44,302 nt of DNA from Cryobacterium cryoconiti (GTDB lineage Bacteria; Actinomycetota; Actinomycetes; Actinomycetales; Microbacteriaceae), in NCBI RefSeq assembly GCF_004403065.1, contig NZ_SOHA01000015.1, positions 1 through 44,302 of the forward strand, written 5' to 3'. The notes under the pieces were generated by a model. That model searched no databases. It was not told the DNA's origin and saw only the letters and a program-made list of their open reading frames with translations. How positions within the stretch are numbered: the first letter of the stretch is position 1; each line of letters opens with the position of its first letter. The position numbers and the translations under genes were made by a program. Shown here piece after piece: positions 37,250 through 44,302 of the stretch.

Positions 37250-37852
37250 ATGGTGCACCTCACCGAGCCTGTCAAGCGCCCCATCGGGCTCGCCGTCTTC
37301 TTCATCATCGGTGGTGCGATCGCCCTCACTGCGGCGTTCCTGCTCACCCTGGACAAGTTCGCCATTCTGGAGGATCCGCAGGCCCAGCTGTCCTGCAACT
37401 TCAGCGTGCTGGTGGGGTGCAGCACCAACCTGGGCTCCTGGCAGGGCGCCATCCTGGGCTTCCCCAATCCGGTCATCGGGCTGATGGCCTGGACGGTCGT
37501 GATCACGATCGGCGCCGCAATCCTGGCCGGTGCGCAGTTCGCCCGTTGGTTCTGGGTCGCGCTGAACGTGGGTCTGACCGGCGCTCTCGCCTTCGTGATC
37601 TGGCTGATGGCTCAGAGCTACTTCGTGCTGGACGTGCTCTGCCCCTGGTGCATGGTGACGTGGTCGATCACCATCCCGATGTTCCTGGCCGTGACCCTGC
37701 ACAACCTCACGGCAGGCAACCTGCCGGCCTCCCCCTTCGTGCGTCGCATCGCGGCGGGCGCCTACTCGTGGATCGTGGTGATCACGATCGGCTGCTATCT
37801 GGTGGCCGCCGTCATCGCCCAGCTGCACATGGACTTCCTGAACCGCCTCTAG
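37250..37852 (+). CDS. Vitamin K epoxide reductase (VKOR) family protein
   Basis: A 200-aa membrane protein with five hydrophobic spans. VKOR homologues reoxidise the disulfide-bond donor outside the cell by passing electrons to menaquinone. The four key cysteines are visible: the loop pair LSCNFSVLVGCSTN (about C43, C51) and the active CPWC (about 131-134) in LDVLCPWCMVTWS. The serine/threonine of the quinone site probably lies in that region too. No DsbA-like partner is adjacent. A -10 box CATAAT ends 3 bp before the ATG, so the message may be leaderless, possibly starting at the GTG that is the second codon. Confidence 0.9.
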   Translation: MVHLTEPVKRPIGLAVFFIIGGAIALTAAFLLTLDKFAILEDPQAQLSCNFSVLVGCSTNLGSWQGAILGFPNPVIGLMAWTVVITIGAAILAGAQFARWFWVALNVGLTGALAFVIWLMAQSYFVLDVLCPWCMVTWSITIPMFLAVTLHNLTAGNLPASPFVRRIAAGAYSWIVVITIGCYLVAAVIAQLHMDFLNRL

Positions 37853-37884
37853 GCCGACCACGTGCCCCGCGCGGTCCACCCCGT

Positions 37885-37907
37885 CGGTGGTCGAGCCTGT
37901 CGAGACC
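37885..37907. repeat. 23-bp REP-like repeat, intergenic copy
   Basis: CGGT followed by GGTCGAGCCTGTCGAGACC, with a TCGA...TCGA palindromic core. An exact 23-bp copy in the same orientation is inside ileS at 41403-41425. I recall related GGTCGAGC-TGTCGA repeats scattered in Microbacteriaceae genomes. It lies in the convergent gap after the VKOR gene. Confidence 0.85.
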
Positions 37908-37940
37908 CGGTGCGCGATCCCCCAGAGTCACCTACCCACA

Positions 37941-38015
37941 TCCGTCGCGGCGCACCGTGCGGAAGCAGGCGCACGCTCTACCCTGCGCCGGCTTCCACAC
38001 CCTGAGCCGCGAGCC
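37941..38015 (+). repeat. Structured 75-bp dispersed element, copy B
   Basis: It aligns to 21812-21886 (opposite strand) at 64 of 75 positions without gaps. The nested hairpin GGAAGC-A-GGCGCA ... TGCGCC-G-GCTTCC (37961-37973 with 37984-37996) is nearly perfect. Compared with copy A, the outer stem is weaker (CGGCGCAC against CTGAGCCG). It sits in the 288-bp convergent gap between the VKOR and ndk genes, beside the REP-like repeat and two terminator-type hairpins. Confidence 0.75.
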
Positions 38016-38063
38016 CCGGCGGGCCCGCTCGAGCGTCGTCACCCCGGTGACGGATGCCGGTAG

Positions 38064-38079
38064 CCGGGCGATCGCCCGG
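38064..38079. terminator. 16-bp perfect palindrome CCGGGCGATCGCCCGG
   Basis: A GC-rich palindrome without a spacer in the convergent gap, 212 bp after the VKOR stop. It may end plus-strand transcription, although the distance is long, and as an RNA it would need to open its centre to form a loop. Confidence 0.4.
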
Positions 38080-38082
38080 TTG

Positions 38083-38125
38083 AAAAAGAACAGCCGCTCC
38101 CCCGAGATTCGGGAAGCGGCTGTTC
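38083..38125 (-). terminator. Rho-independent terminator of ndk
   Basis: GAACAGCCGCT (38088-38098) pairs perfectly over 11 bp with AGCGGCTGTTC (38115-38125), with an inner CCCGA/CGGG stem. On the minus strand the hairpin is followed directly by TTTTTC. It starts 15 bp after the ndk stop. It is the most classical terminator in the window. Confidence 0.92.
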
Positions 38126-38140
38126 GATGCACAGTCTGGG

Positions 38141-38563
38141 TCAGGAGAACCAGAGGGCGAGTTCGCGGTCGGCGGACTCGGGCGAGTCGGAGCCGTGCAC
38201 GAGGTTCTGCTGCACCTTGGTGCCCCAGTCGCGGCCGAAGTCGCCGCGGATTGTGCCGGGAGCGGCTGTAGTGGGATCGGTCGTGCCGGCCAGGGAGCGG
38301 AAACCCTCGATCACACGTTCGCCGGCGATGCGCAGCACGAGGATCGGGCCGCTTTCCATGAACTCGACGAGCGGTTCGAAGAACGGCTTGCCCTGGTGCT
38401 CGGCGTAGTGCTCGGCCAGCAGGGACCGGTCGGCCTGCACGAGCTTCGCGTCGACGAGGGAATACCCCTTCTGCTCGATGCGGCGCAGGATCTCCCCGGA
38501 GAGGTTGCGGGCAACGCCATCCGGTTTGACCAATACGAGAGTTTCCTGGACCTGAGTGCTCAT
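38141..38563 (-). CDS. ndk: Nucleoside diphosphate kinase
   Basis: A 140-aa enzyme that balances nucleoside triphosphates by a phosphohistidine intermediate. Landmarks are ETLVLVKPDGVARNLSGEIL, GYSLVDAKLVQADRSLLAEH, SGPILVLRIAGERVIEGFRS, GTIRGDFGRDWG and NLVHGSDSPESADRELALWF, where the histidine of NLVHGSDS is the catalytic one. The length is typical. The ATG at 38561-38563 overlaps the DUF4233 stop (ATGA), with AAAGAG upstream; the longer frame to 38770 is inside the DUF4233 gene. Confidence 0.98.
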   Translation of the reverse strand: MSTQVQETLVLVKPDGVARNLSGEILRRIEQKGYSLVDAKLVQADRSLLAEHYAEHQGKPFFEPLVEFMESGPILVLRIAGERVIEGFRSLAGTTDPTTAAPGTIRGDFGRDWGTKVQQNLVHGSDSPESADRELALWFS

Positions 38564-38958
38564 GAGTTCTCTTTCTCGTTGTTCTCGTTGTTCTCGTTGT
38601 TCGAGTTGAACTGGTTGAACTGCTGGTTCTGGTTGTCGATTCGGGAGCCGGAGATCATGCAGTAGGCCCACATGGCCGCGAACATGCCGCCGACGAAGAA
38701 CATGGCCGGGTTGAGGAAGCCGGCGGCCACCATGATCAGCTGCAGGATCCAGCCGGCGACATAGGCCCACTCATACCGCAGCAGGGCGAGGACGGCCACC
38801 ATGAGCAGAGCCAGCAGGGCTCCCCCGCCCAGGGCGAGCAGGGGCGGCAGCGCCCCCAGGCCGAAGATCACGAGGGCGGCCAAGGCCACCACGATCACCT
38901 CGAAGCCGAGCACGATCGTCGCGAGGGTGCGCTTGACCGACCGCGGTGCGGGGGTCAT
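38560..38958 (-). CDS. DUF4233-domain membrane protein
   Basis: A 132-aa protein with four hydrophobic spans: TLATIVLGFEVIVVALAALV, LPPLLALGGGALLALLMVAV LALL, YVAGWILQLIMVAAGFLN and FVGGMFAAMWAYCMIS. DUF4233 genes regularly sit between folC and ndk in actinobacteria, without known function. I prefer the ATG at 38956-38958, which overlaps the folC stop (ATGA), over one four codons earlier. The tail is low-complexity Asn/Gln/Glu (NNENNENNEK), coded by a 9-bp tandem repeat. Confidence 0.88.
   Translation of the reverse strand: MTPAPRSVKRTLATIVLGFEVIVVALAALVIFGLGALPPLLALGGGALLALLMVAVLALLRYEWAYVAGWILQLIMVAAGFLNPAMFFVGGMFAAMWAYCMISGSRIDNQNQQFNQFNSNNENNENNEKENS
38573..38608. repeat. 9-bp tandem repeat in the DUF4233 gene
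   Basis: Three perfect copies of TTCTCGTTG (38573-38599) and a fourth altered one (38600-38608). On the coding strand each unit encodes Asn-Asn-Glu-type triplets. Being in frame, gain or loss of a unit would only change the length of the polar tail. Confidence 0.9.
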
Positions 38959-40367
38959 TTCGCCAGCCATTCCCGGGCGTCGGCCAGAGTGATCGCTTCC
39001 CCGACCAGGGTGATCGATCCGGTCACGATCACGGCACGCTTGGGGGCCTCGAGGGCCCAGTCCCGCGCGGAGTCGAGTGCCTGGCTGAGTTCGTCGAATC
39101 GGATGGTGCTCTCCTCGCTGCCGACGCCGGCCACCAGATCGGCCAGGTCGTCGACGCCGATGGCGCGCTCCGACTGGGACTGCGTGACGTGGAACCGGGT
39201 CACCGTGGGCGTGAGGGCGGCGATGATGCCGGTCGCGTCCTTATCGGCAAGGATGCCCACCACGGCCACGATCTCGTCGAAGTCGAAGTAGTCGGCCAGC
39301 GCCGCGCTGAGGGCCGCGGCGCCGTGCGGGTTGTGCGCGGCATCCACCAGCACGGTCGGTTCGATGCCGACCAGCTGCAGGCGTCCGGGCGAGGTGACCT
39401 GGGCGAGCCCCTCCTCGACCAGTTCACCGGAGAGTGCGGTGGCCCCCGCGCCGAGGAACGATTCCACGGCGGCGATCGCCACCGCCGCGTTCTGGGCCTG
39501 ATGGGTGCCGTACAGCGGAAGGAACAGGTCGGAGTAGGTGCCGGCCAGGCCACGCACGGAGATGAGCTGCCCGCCGACGGCGACCTGGCTGCTGAGACAG
39601 GCGAACCCCTCGCCCTCGGCGGCCAGGGTCGACTCGGTCAGCTCTGCAGCGCGCTCGAGTTCCGCCTGTGCGGCCGGGGTCTGCCGGGCGGAGACCACGG
39701 CGGCGGACGGTTTGATGATGCCCGCCTTGGTTCTGGCGATCTCGGCGATGGTGTCGCCCAGGCGCAGGGTGTGGTCGAGGGCGATGGGTGTGAACACGGC
39801 CACCTGCCCGTCGGCGACATTGGTGGAATCCCACTCGCCGCCCATGCCGACCTCGACGACGGCGACGTCGACGGGGGCGTCGGCGAAGCAGGCGAAGGCC
39901 AGCACGGTGAGCGCCTCGAAGAAGGTGAGCGCGTCGTCGCCGGCGGCGACGAGCTCGGCGTCGACCATCTGCAGGAACGGCTCGATGTCGGCCCAGTTCG
40001 CCGCCAGGGCCTCGTCGGTGATGGACTCCCCGTCGATCACGATGCGCTCGTTGAGGCGCACCAGGTGCGGGCTCGTCATCAGCCCGGTGCGGAGTCCGTA
40101 GGCGCGCACGATGCTCTCGGTGATGCGGCTCGTGCTGGTCTTGCCGTTCGTGCCGGTGATGTGGATGATCGGGTACACGGTCTGCGGGTCGCCCAGCAGC
40201 TCGAGCGCCCGGCGGGTCGGGGCCAGGCGCGGCTTGGGCGATCCCTCTCCCACGCGGGTGAGGAGGGCGGCGAAGACGGCGTCACCGGCCTCGCGCGCGG
40301 CGTCGACCGGTGGGCGCGACGCCTTCGATCCGGGCTTCTTCGAGCCGGGCTTCTTCGATTCAGACAT
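38955..40367 (-). CDS. folC: Folylpolyglutamate synthase / dihydrofolate synthase
   Basis: A 470-aa Mur-ligase-type enzyme that adds glutamate to dihydropteroate and folates. Landmarks are the P-loop [97 protein letters not shown] and [10 protein letters not shown]. The N-terminus starts with a basic repeat [19 protein letters not shown] that is not part of the fold. The ATG at 40365-40367 lies within the last codons of ileS (8-bp overlap). A longer frame into ileS is rejected. Confidence 0.96.
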   Translation of the reverse strand: MSESKKPGSKKPGSKASRPPVDAAREAGDAVFAALLTRVGEGSPKPRLAPTRRALELLGDPQTVYPIIHITGTNGKTSTSRITESIVRAYGLRTGLMTSPHLVRLNERIVIDGESITDEALAANWADIEPFLQMVDAELVAAGDDALTFFEALTVLAFACFADAPVDVAVVEVGMGGEWDSTNVADGQVAVFTPIALDHTLRLGDTIAEIARTKAGIIKPSAAVVSARQTPAAQAELERAAELTESTLAAEGEGFACLSSQVAVGGQLISVRGLAGTYSDLFLPLYGTHQAQNAAVAIAAVESFLGAGATALSGELVEEGLAQVTSPGRLQLVGIEPTVLVDAAHNPHGAAALSAALADYFDFDEIVAVVGILADKDATGIIAALTPTVTRFHVTQSQSERAIGVDDLADLVAGVGSEESTIRFDELSQALDSARDWALEAPKRAVIVTGSITLVGEAITLADAREWLAK

Positions 40368-43300
40368 GGACGAGTCCGTTCTCTCGGGCGACGGCGACCA
40401 GGACGGTCCCCCGGTTGGCGTACTGGCCGGCCTCGAACAGCACATAGTGCTCCACGGGGAAACCGGCGAGGCTCTGCAGCCATTCGGACGGCAGGCCGTG
40501 CAGGAGGCTGTCCTCGGGCACCTCAGCTGCCACATGCGTCGCGAACCGGAGGGTCAGGGTCTCTGCGGCGACGTCGACACCCGGTGCGAGGGCGAAGGTC
40601 TCGGCGTCCTCGGCGGAGTAGAAGACGAGATCGAGACGGATGCGGTCGCTCACCTCGAATCCGGCCGACTTGCGGGTGTCCTGCACGGCGCGGATCAGGT
40701 CTCGGGCGAAGCCCTCCGCCTCGAGTTCGGGCGTGGTCTGCGTCTCGAGCAGCACGAAACCGCCGCCCGCCAGGAGGGCCAGGGCCGGGGCATCCGTTGC
40801 CGCGTCGGCGTCGACGGGGGAACCGTCGGCCGGACCGGTCTGCAGCACGAGCTCATACTCCCCCGCGACCAGGTCGATGCCACCGGCGGTGACGACGCCG
40901 TCGGTTTCGCTCCAGTCGCCCGCCCGGGCGGCCTTGATGACCTGCTGCACCGCCTTGCCGAGGCGGGGGCCGGCGACCCGGGCGTTCACGGTGAGCCGGG
41001 AGGTCACGCCGTAGGCGCTCGCGCTGTCGTCGGCCAGCTCGACCAGGCGCACGCTCTTGACGTTGAGCTCGTCGCGCAGGATGCCCTCGAACGGGGCCAG
41101 GGCCGCGGTGTCGGCGGTGACCACCGTGAGGGTGGCCAGCGGCAGGCGCACGCGGAGCCCGGCCTGCTTGCGCAGCGACAGCACGGTGGAACTGATGGTG
41201 CGCACCTGGTCCATGGCGGTGACGAGCGGGGCATCCGCCGGGAACAGGTCGGCGTCGGGCCAGTCGGTCAGGTGCACGCTGCGACCGCCGGTGAGCCCCT
41301 GCCAGATGCGCTCGGTGACGAGCGGGAGCATCGGCGCGGCCACCCGGGTGACCGTTTCGAGCACGGTATAGAGCGTGTCGAAGGCCTCGTTCGCGGTGGT
41401 CGCGGTGGTCGAGCCTGTCGAGACCGGGACCTCGACCGCGGCGCCGGCCCAGAACCGGTCGCGCGAACGGCGAACGTACCAGTTGGTGAGCACGTCGGCG
41501 AAGTCCCGCAGCCGGGCGGTCGCCTGGGTGCTGTCGAGGGCCTCCAGATCGGCCGTGACCTCCACGATCAGGTCGCGGGTCTTGGCCAGCAGGTACCGGT
41601 CGAGCACGTCGGTGGAATCGGTGCGCCAGCTGGCGTCGTAGCCGTTCTCGCCGGACGCGTTGGCGTAGAGGGAGAAGAAGTACCAGGTGCTCCAGAGCGG
41701 CAGCATGACCTGGCGGGCACCCTCGCGGATGCCCTCCTCGGTGACGATCAGGTTGCCACCGCGCAACACGGAGGAACTCATCAGGAACCAGCGCATGGCA
41801 TCTGAGCCGTCACGGTCGAAGACCTCGTTGACGTCGGGGTAGTTGCGCAGCGACTTGGACATCTTCTGCCCGTCGTTGCCGAGCACGATGCCGTGGCTGA
41901 CCACGTTCTTGAACGCCGGGCGGTCGAACAGGGCGGTGGAGAGCGTGTGCAGCATGTAGAACCAGCCGCGGGTCTGCCCGATGTACTCCACGATGAAGTC
42001 GGCCGGGTTGTGGCTGTCGAACCAGTCGGCGTTCTCGAACGGGTAGTGCACCTGGGCGAACGGCATCGAGCCGGAGTCGAACCAGACGTCGAGCACATCC
42101 GTGATGCGCCGCATGGTGGACTGCCCGGTGGGGTCGTCGGGGTTCGGGCGCGTGAGCTCGTCGATGTAGGGCCGGTGCAAGTCGGTGGGGCGCACGCCGA
42201 AGTCGGCCTCGAGCTCGTCGAGCGAGCCGTAGACGTCGATGCGCGGGTAGTCGGGGTTGTCGCTCTTCCACACCGGGATGGGCGAACCCCAGTACCGGTT
42301 GCGGCTGATCGACCAGTCGCGGGCGTTGCCGATCCACTTGCCGAACTGGCCGTCCTTGACGTTCTCCGGCACCCAGTTGATGTCCTGGTTGAGGTCGACC
42401 ATGCGGTCCCGGAAATCCGTGACGCGAACGAACCAGCTCGACACGGCCTTGTAGATCAACGGGTTGCGGCACCGCCAGCAGTGCGGGTACGAGTGCTCGT
42501 AGCTGGCCTGGCGGAGCAGGCGGCCCTCGTTCCTGATCAGCTGCGTGAGGGGCTTGTTGGCGTCGCTCCAGAGCTGGCCGGCGACCTCGGGCACGTCGGC
42601 GAGGAACTTGCCGCCCGCGTCGAGGGAGATGATCACCGGGATGCCGGCGGCCTCGCAGATCTTCTGGTCCTCCTCGCCATAGGCAGGGGCCTGGTGCACG
42701 ATGCCGGTGCCGTCCGCAGTGGTGACGTAGTCGGCCACGACAATGGTCCACGCGTTCTGGGTGCCCCAGAGGGCGGTGTCGGCGTAGTAGTCGAACAGAC
42801 GGTCGTAGGAGACGCCTTCGAGATCGGCACCGATGACGGTGCGCGACACGGCGGCGACGGCGTCGGCCGCCGACTCGTATCCGAGGTCCTTGGCGTAATT
42901 GCCGACCAGGTCGATCGCGATCAGGTATTCGGCGCCGAGAACCTCGGTGGCGGCGGACGCCGCGGCGCCCTCCCGCAGCACGGTCGCATCCGGGGTGCCG
43001 TTCGGGCCGGCCGGCACGACGGCGTAGACGATCTCCGGCCCCACGGCGAGCGCCAGGTTCGTCGGGAGCGTCCACGGAGTGGTCGTCCAGGCGAGGGCGC
43101 GCACGGCGGTCAGCCCGAGTGCCTCGGCCTTGGCACCCACGAGCGGGAAGGTGACCGTGACGGTCTGGTCCTGACGCATCTTGTAGACGTCGTCGTCCAT
43201 GCGCAGTTCGTGGTTGGACAGCGGCGTCTGGTCGCGCCAGCAGTACGGCAGGACCCGGTAGCCCTCGTAGGCCAGGCCCTTGTCGTGCAGCCTCTTGAAC

Positions 43301-43824
43301 GCCCAGATCACGGACTCCATGAAGGTCACGTCGAGGGTCTTGTAGTCGTTCTCGAAGTCGACCCAGCGCGCCTGACGGGTGACGTATTCTTCCCACACCC
43401 TGGTGTACTTGAGCACGGAGCTGCGGGCGACGGCGTTGAACGCGCCGATGCCCATCTTCTCGATCTCGCTCTTGTCGGTGATGCCGAGTTCGCGTTCGGC
43501 TTCGAGCTCGGCCGGCAGGCCGTGCGTGTCCCAGCCGAAGCGGCGGTGCACGAGCTTGCCGCGCATGGTCTGGAAGCGCGGGAAGAGGTCCTTCGCGTAC
43601 CCGGTGAGCAGGTGGCCGTAGTGGGGCAGCCCGTTGGCGAAGGGCGGGCCGTCGTAGAAGACCCACTCGGGGGCATCCGCCCGGTTGTCGATCGACGCCT
43701 GGAAGGTGCCGTCGTTCTTCCAGAACGCGAGCACGTCGGTTTCGATCTGGGGGAAGTTCGGCGAGGGCACGATGCCGCCGGGCTGGTCGGTGGAACCGGA
43801 CTGCTGGCCTTGGGGGTACGTCAT
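40360..43824 (-). CDS. ileS: Isoleucyl-tRNA synthetase
   Basis: A 1154-aa class I synthetase that charges tRNA-Ile and edits misactivated valine. The HIGH motif is HYGH (residues 68-71 in [12 protein letters not shown]), and the second signature is [14 protein letters not shown]. The length and HYGH form fit the eukaryote-like (type 2) IleRS found in many actinobacteria, a type often less sensitive to mupirocin. Around residues 800-808 an exact copy of a dispersed 23-bp repeat is read in frame (PVSTGSTTA), in a loop of the anticodon-binding domain just before [20 protein letters not shown]. The ATG at 43822-43824 has AGGAG upstream. Expression is probably controlled by the T-box leader. Confidence 0.97.
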   Translation of the reverse strand: MTYPQGQQSGSTDQPGGIVPSPNFPQIETDVLAFWKNDGTFQASIDNRADAPEWVFYDGPPFANGLPHYGHLLTGYAKDLFPRFQTMRGKLVHRRFGWDTHGLPAELEAERELGITDKSEIEKMGIGAFNAVARSSVLKYTRVWEEYVTRQARWVDFENDYKTLDVTFMESVIWAFKRLHDKGLAYEGYRVLPYCWRDQTPLSNHELRMDDDVYKMRQDQTVTVTFPLVGAKAEALGLTAVRALAWTTTPWTLPTNLALAVGPEIVYAVVPAGPNGTPDATVLREGAAASAATEVLGAEYLIAIDLVGNYAKDLGYESAADAVAAVSRTVIGADLEGVSYDRLFDYYADTALWGTQNAWTIVVADYVTTADGTGIVHQAPAYGEEDQKICEAAGIPVIISLDAGGKFLADVPEVAGQLWSDANKPLTQLIRNEGRLLRQASYEHSYPHCWRCRNPLIYKAVSSWFVRVTDFRDRMVDLNQDINWVPENVKDGQFGKWIGNARDWSISRNRYWGSPIPVWKSDNPDYPRIDVYGSLDELEADFGVRPTDLHRPYIDELTRPNPDDPTGQSTMRRITDVLDVWFDSGSMPFAQVHYPFENADWFDSHNPADFIVEYIGQTRGWFYMLHTLSTALFDRPAFKNVVSHGIVLGNDGQKMSKSLRNYPDVNEVFDRDGSDAMRWFLMSSSVLRGGNLIVTEEGIREGARQVMLPLWSTWYFFSLYANASGENGYDASWRTDSTDVLDRYLLAKTRDLIVEVTADLEALDSTQATARLRDFADVLTNWYVRRSRDRFWAGAAVEVPVSTGSTTATTANEAFDTLYTVLETVTRVAAPMLPLVTERIWQGLTGGRSVHLTDWPDADLFPADAPLVTAMDQVRTISSTVLSLRKQAGLRVRLPLATLTVVTADTAALAPFEGILRDELNVKSVRLVELADDSASAYGVTSRLTVNARVAGPRLGKAVQQVIKAARAGDWSETDGVVTAGGIDLVAGEYELVLQTGPADGSPVDADAATDAPALALLAGGGFVLLETQTTPELEAEGFARDLIRAVQDTRKSAGFEVSDRIRLDLVFYSAEDAETFALAPGVDVAAETLTLRFATHVAAEVPEDSLLHGLPSEWLQSLAGFPVEHYVLFEAGQYANRGTVLVAVARENGLVHV
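41403..41425. repeat. 23-bp REP-like repeat inside ileS
   Basis: Identical over 23 bp to the intergenic copy at 37885-37907. It is read in frame on the minus strand and encodes part of [12 protein letters not shown], flanked by short GGTCGC-type repetition. It has no stop codon in the used frame, so ileS stays open. Confidence 0.9.
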
Positions 43825-43825
43825 G

Positions 43826-44085
43826 AATCTCCTGGACGAGTCGGGCAGGCTGTGCTCCTCCGGTGCTGGAAGAGCCAGTTCTGCCCCTGTTCCACGAGGA
43901 CGCCGACTCCGAACGGGATTCGCCGCGGTACCACCTCGCTTGCCGCCCGAGGCCGAAACTCCGGGAAACCGCTTGTTCTGAGGCTGTGACGGGCCCGACC
44001 CGTTCGGTTCTACTGGGAACCACCGCGAGGATGATTGCCGTTCTTCCGAAGACTCACCGGTGATGGCCGGATCACAGTCATGTTG
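43826..44085 (-). promoter_or_regulatory. T-box riboswitch leader of ileS (ultrashort stem I)
   Basis: The minus-strand T-box core GAGGTGGTACCGCGG is at 43923-43937 and pairs through CGAGG with CCTCG further down (the anti-sequestrator/antiterminator stem). Upstream, stem I (44051-44079) is very short: GACT/AGTC at its base and CCGG/CCGG closing a loop CCATCA. The ATC (complement of 44062-44064) is the isoleucine specifier codon. This matches the short stem-I class known for actinobacterial ileS leaders, which act on translation by hiding the ribosome-binding site. Uncharged tRNA-Ile would turn ileS on. No T-run terminator is seen before the start codon, supporting translational control. Confidence 0.93.
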
Positions 44086-44088
44086 TTC

Positions 44089-44094
44089 GATTCT
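44089..44094 (-). promoter_or_regulatory. -10 box of the ileS transcript
   Basis: The minus strand reads TAGAAT, placing the transcription start near 44082 just before stem I of the T-box, so the leader is about 258 nt. The -35 region has no good match. The box begins 10 bp after the stop codon of the gene at 44104. Confidence 0.6.
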
Positions 44095-44103
44095 ACCCTG
44101 CGT

Positions 44104-44302
44104 CTACCCCCGGGTGTGCAGTGCGCGGTACCCCGCGCAGACGGGCGCGATGGCAGCGCTCACGTAAACGGCGAGTGCCCCGCGGGTGACCCCGGCGCGG
44201 GCCCAGACCCCGGCGGCGGCTGCCGCGGCGGCGAGCACCGCCATCGCAAAGGCCCGGGCGGCGAGTTCGCGACCGTCGGCCGTGCCGGCAGCCGTGCCCG
44301 GG
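44104..44302 (-). CDS. C-terminal fragment of an unknown, probably membrane, protein
   Basis: Read backwards from the TAG at 44104-44106, an open frame runs to the window edge without a stop (66 codons seen). The visible end is ELAARAFAMAVLAAAAAAAG VWARAGVTRGALAVYVSAAI APVCAGYRALHTRG, alanine-rich with two stretches long enough to span a membrane. I cannot name the family. The high GC at third positions and the absence of stops support a real gene. Confidence 0.55.
   Translation of the reverse strand, partial: PGTAAGTADGRELAARAFAMAVLAAAAAAAGVWARAGVTRGALAVYVSAAIAPVCAGYRALHTRG

Noticed and set aside
37250..37275. A third copy of the REP-like repeat because of GAGCCTGTCAAG in the VKOR start
   Set aside because: Only about 10 bases match and the palindromic TCGA ends are missing, so it is ordinary coding sequence.
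37941..38015. Possible SRP RNA because of the CGGAAGCAGGC stretch
   Set aside because: The universal SRP motif (GGAAGGAAGCAG with its facing GGTGA loop) is not present, and a second diverged copy exists at 21812-21886.
41893..43989. A 698-codon plus-strand frame opposite ileS
   Set aside because: Antisense shadow that also covers the T-box; ileS is unmistakable.

Overview
The window is high-GC DNA from an actinobacterium. Gene content and order point to the family Microbacteriaceae, and a Cryobacterium-like genome is my best guess, not a proof. Supporting signs are the DUF222/HNH gene, a translational-type ileS T-box with very short stem I, the RNase E/G - rplU - rpmA - obg - proB - proA - nadD - rsfS order, frequent GTG starts, and many 4-bp ATGA/GTGA overlaps. 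Most of the window is ordinary chromosomal core. I see no prophage, transposase, CRISPR array or replication origin.

Layout. 1-3.7 kb is accessory: a DUF222 fragment, a GNAT acetyltransferase, a small coupled operon (41-aa Cys-rich microprotein, 120-aa orphan, DUF4395 membrane protein) behind a CsoR/CstR-like palindrome, a lipoprotein and a carboxymuconolactone-decarboxylase-like protein. 3.9-8.9 kb is a phenylacetate beta-oxidation operon (thiolase, enoyl-CoA hydratase, 3-hydroxyacyl-CoA dehydrogenase, PaaZ) with a PaaR-like operator at its head. 9-12.1 kb has LtrA, two unknown genes and a GntR/FCD regulator. 12.2-18.6 kb is the glgX-treY-treZ operon that turns glycogen into trehalose. 18.7-20.5 kb is a coupled sugar kinase-SurE pair. 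20.6-25.9 kb has a flavin monooxygenase, a membrane protein, a YchJ protein, an erythromycin-esterase-like protein coupled to a phosphoribosyltransferase-hydrolase fusion, and a DUF1653 protein. 26-33.8 kb is tRNA-Ala and the rplU-to-rsfS block, with two consecutive glutamate 5-kinase genes. 33.8-44.3 kb has DUF4031, RNase E/G, a VKOR protein, ndk, DUF4233, folC, ileS and its T-box, and the end of one more gene.

The features that ordinary gene calling would miss are mostly repeats. (1) Two copies of a long palindrome with 14-bp or longer arms lie at gene ends (3812-3890, 20520-20610). (2) Two copies of a 75-bp structured element, about 85% identical by direct alignment, lie at 21812-21886 and 37941-38015. 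(3) Two exact 23-bp copies of a GGTCGAGCCTGTCGAGACC-type repeat lie at 37885-37907 and, in frame inside ileS, at 41403-41425. Other points of note are the tandem proB genes, an nadD without a normal start codon that would keep its first beta strand, and the microprotein operon near 1.5 kb.
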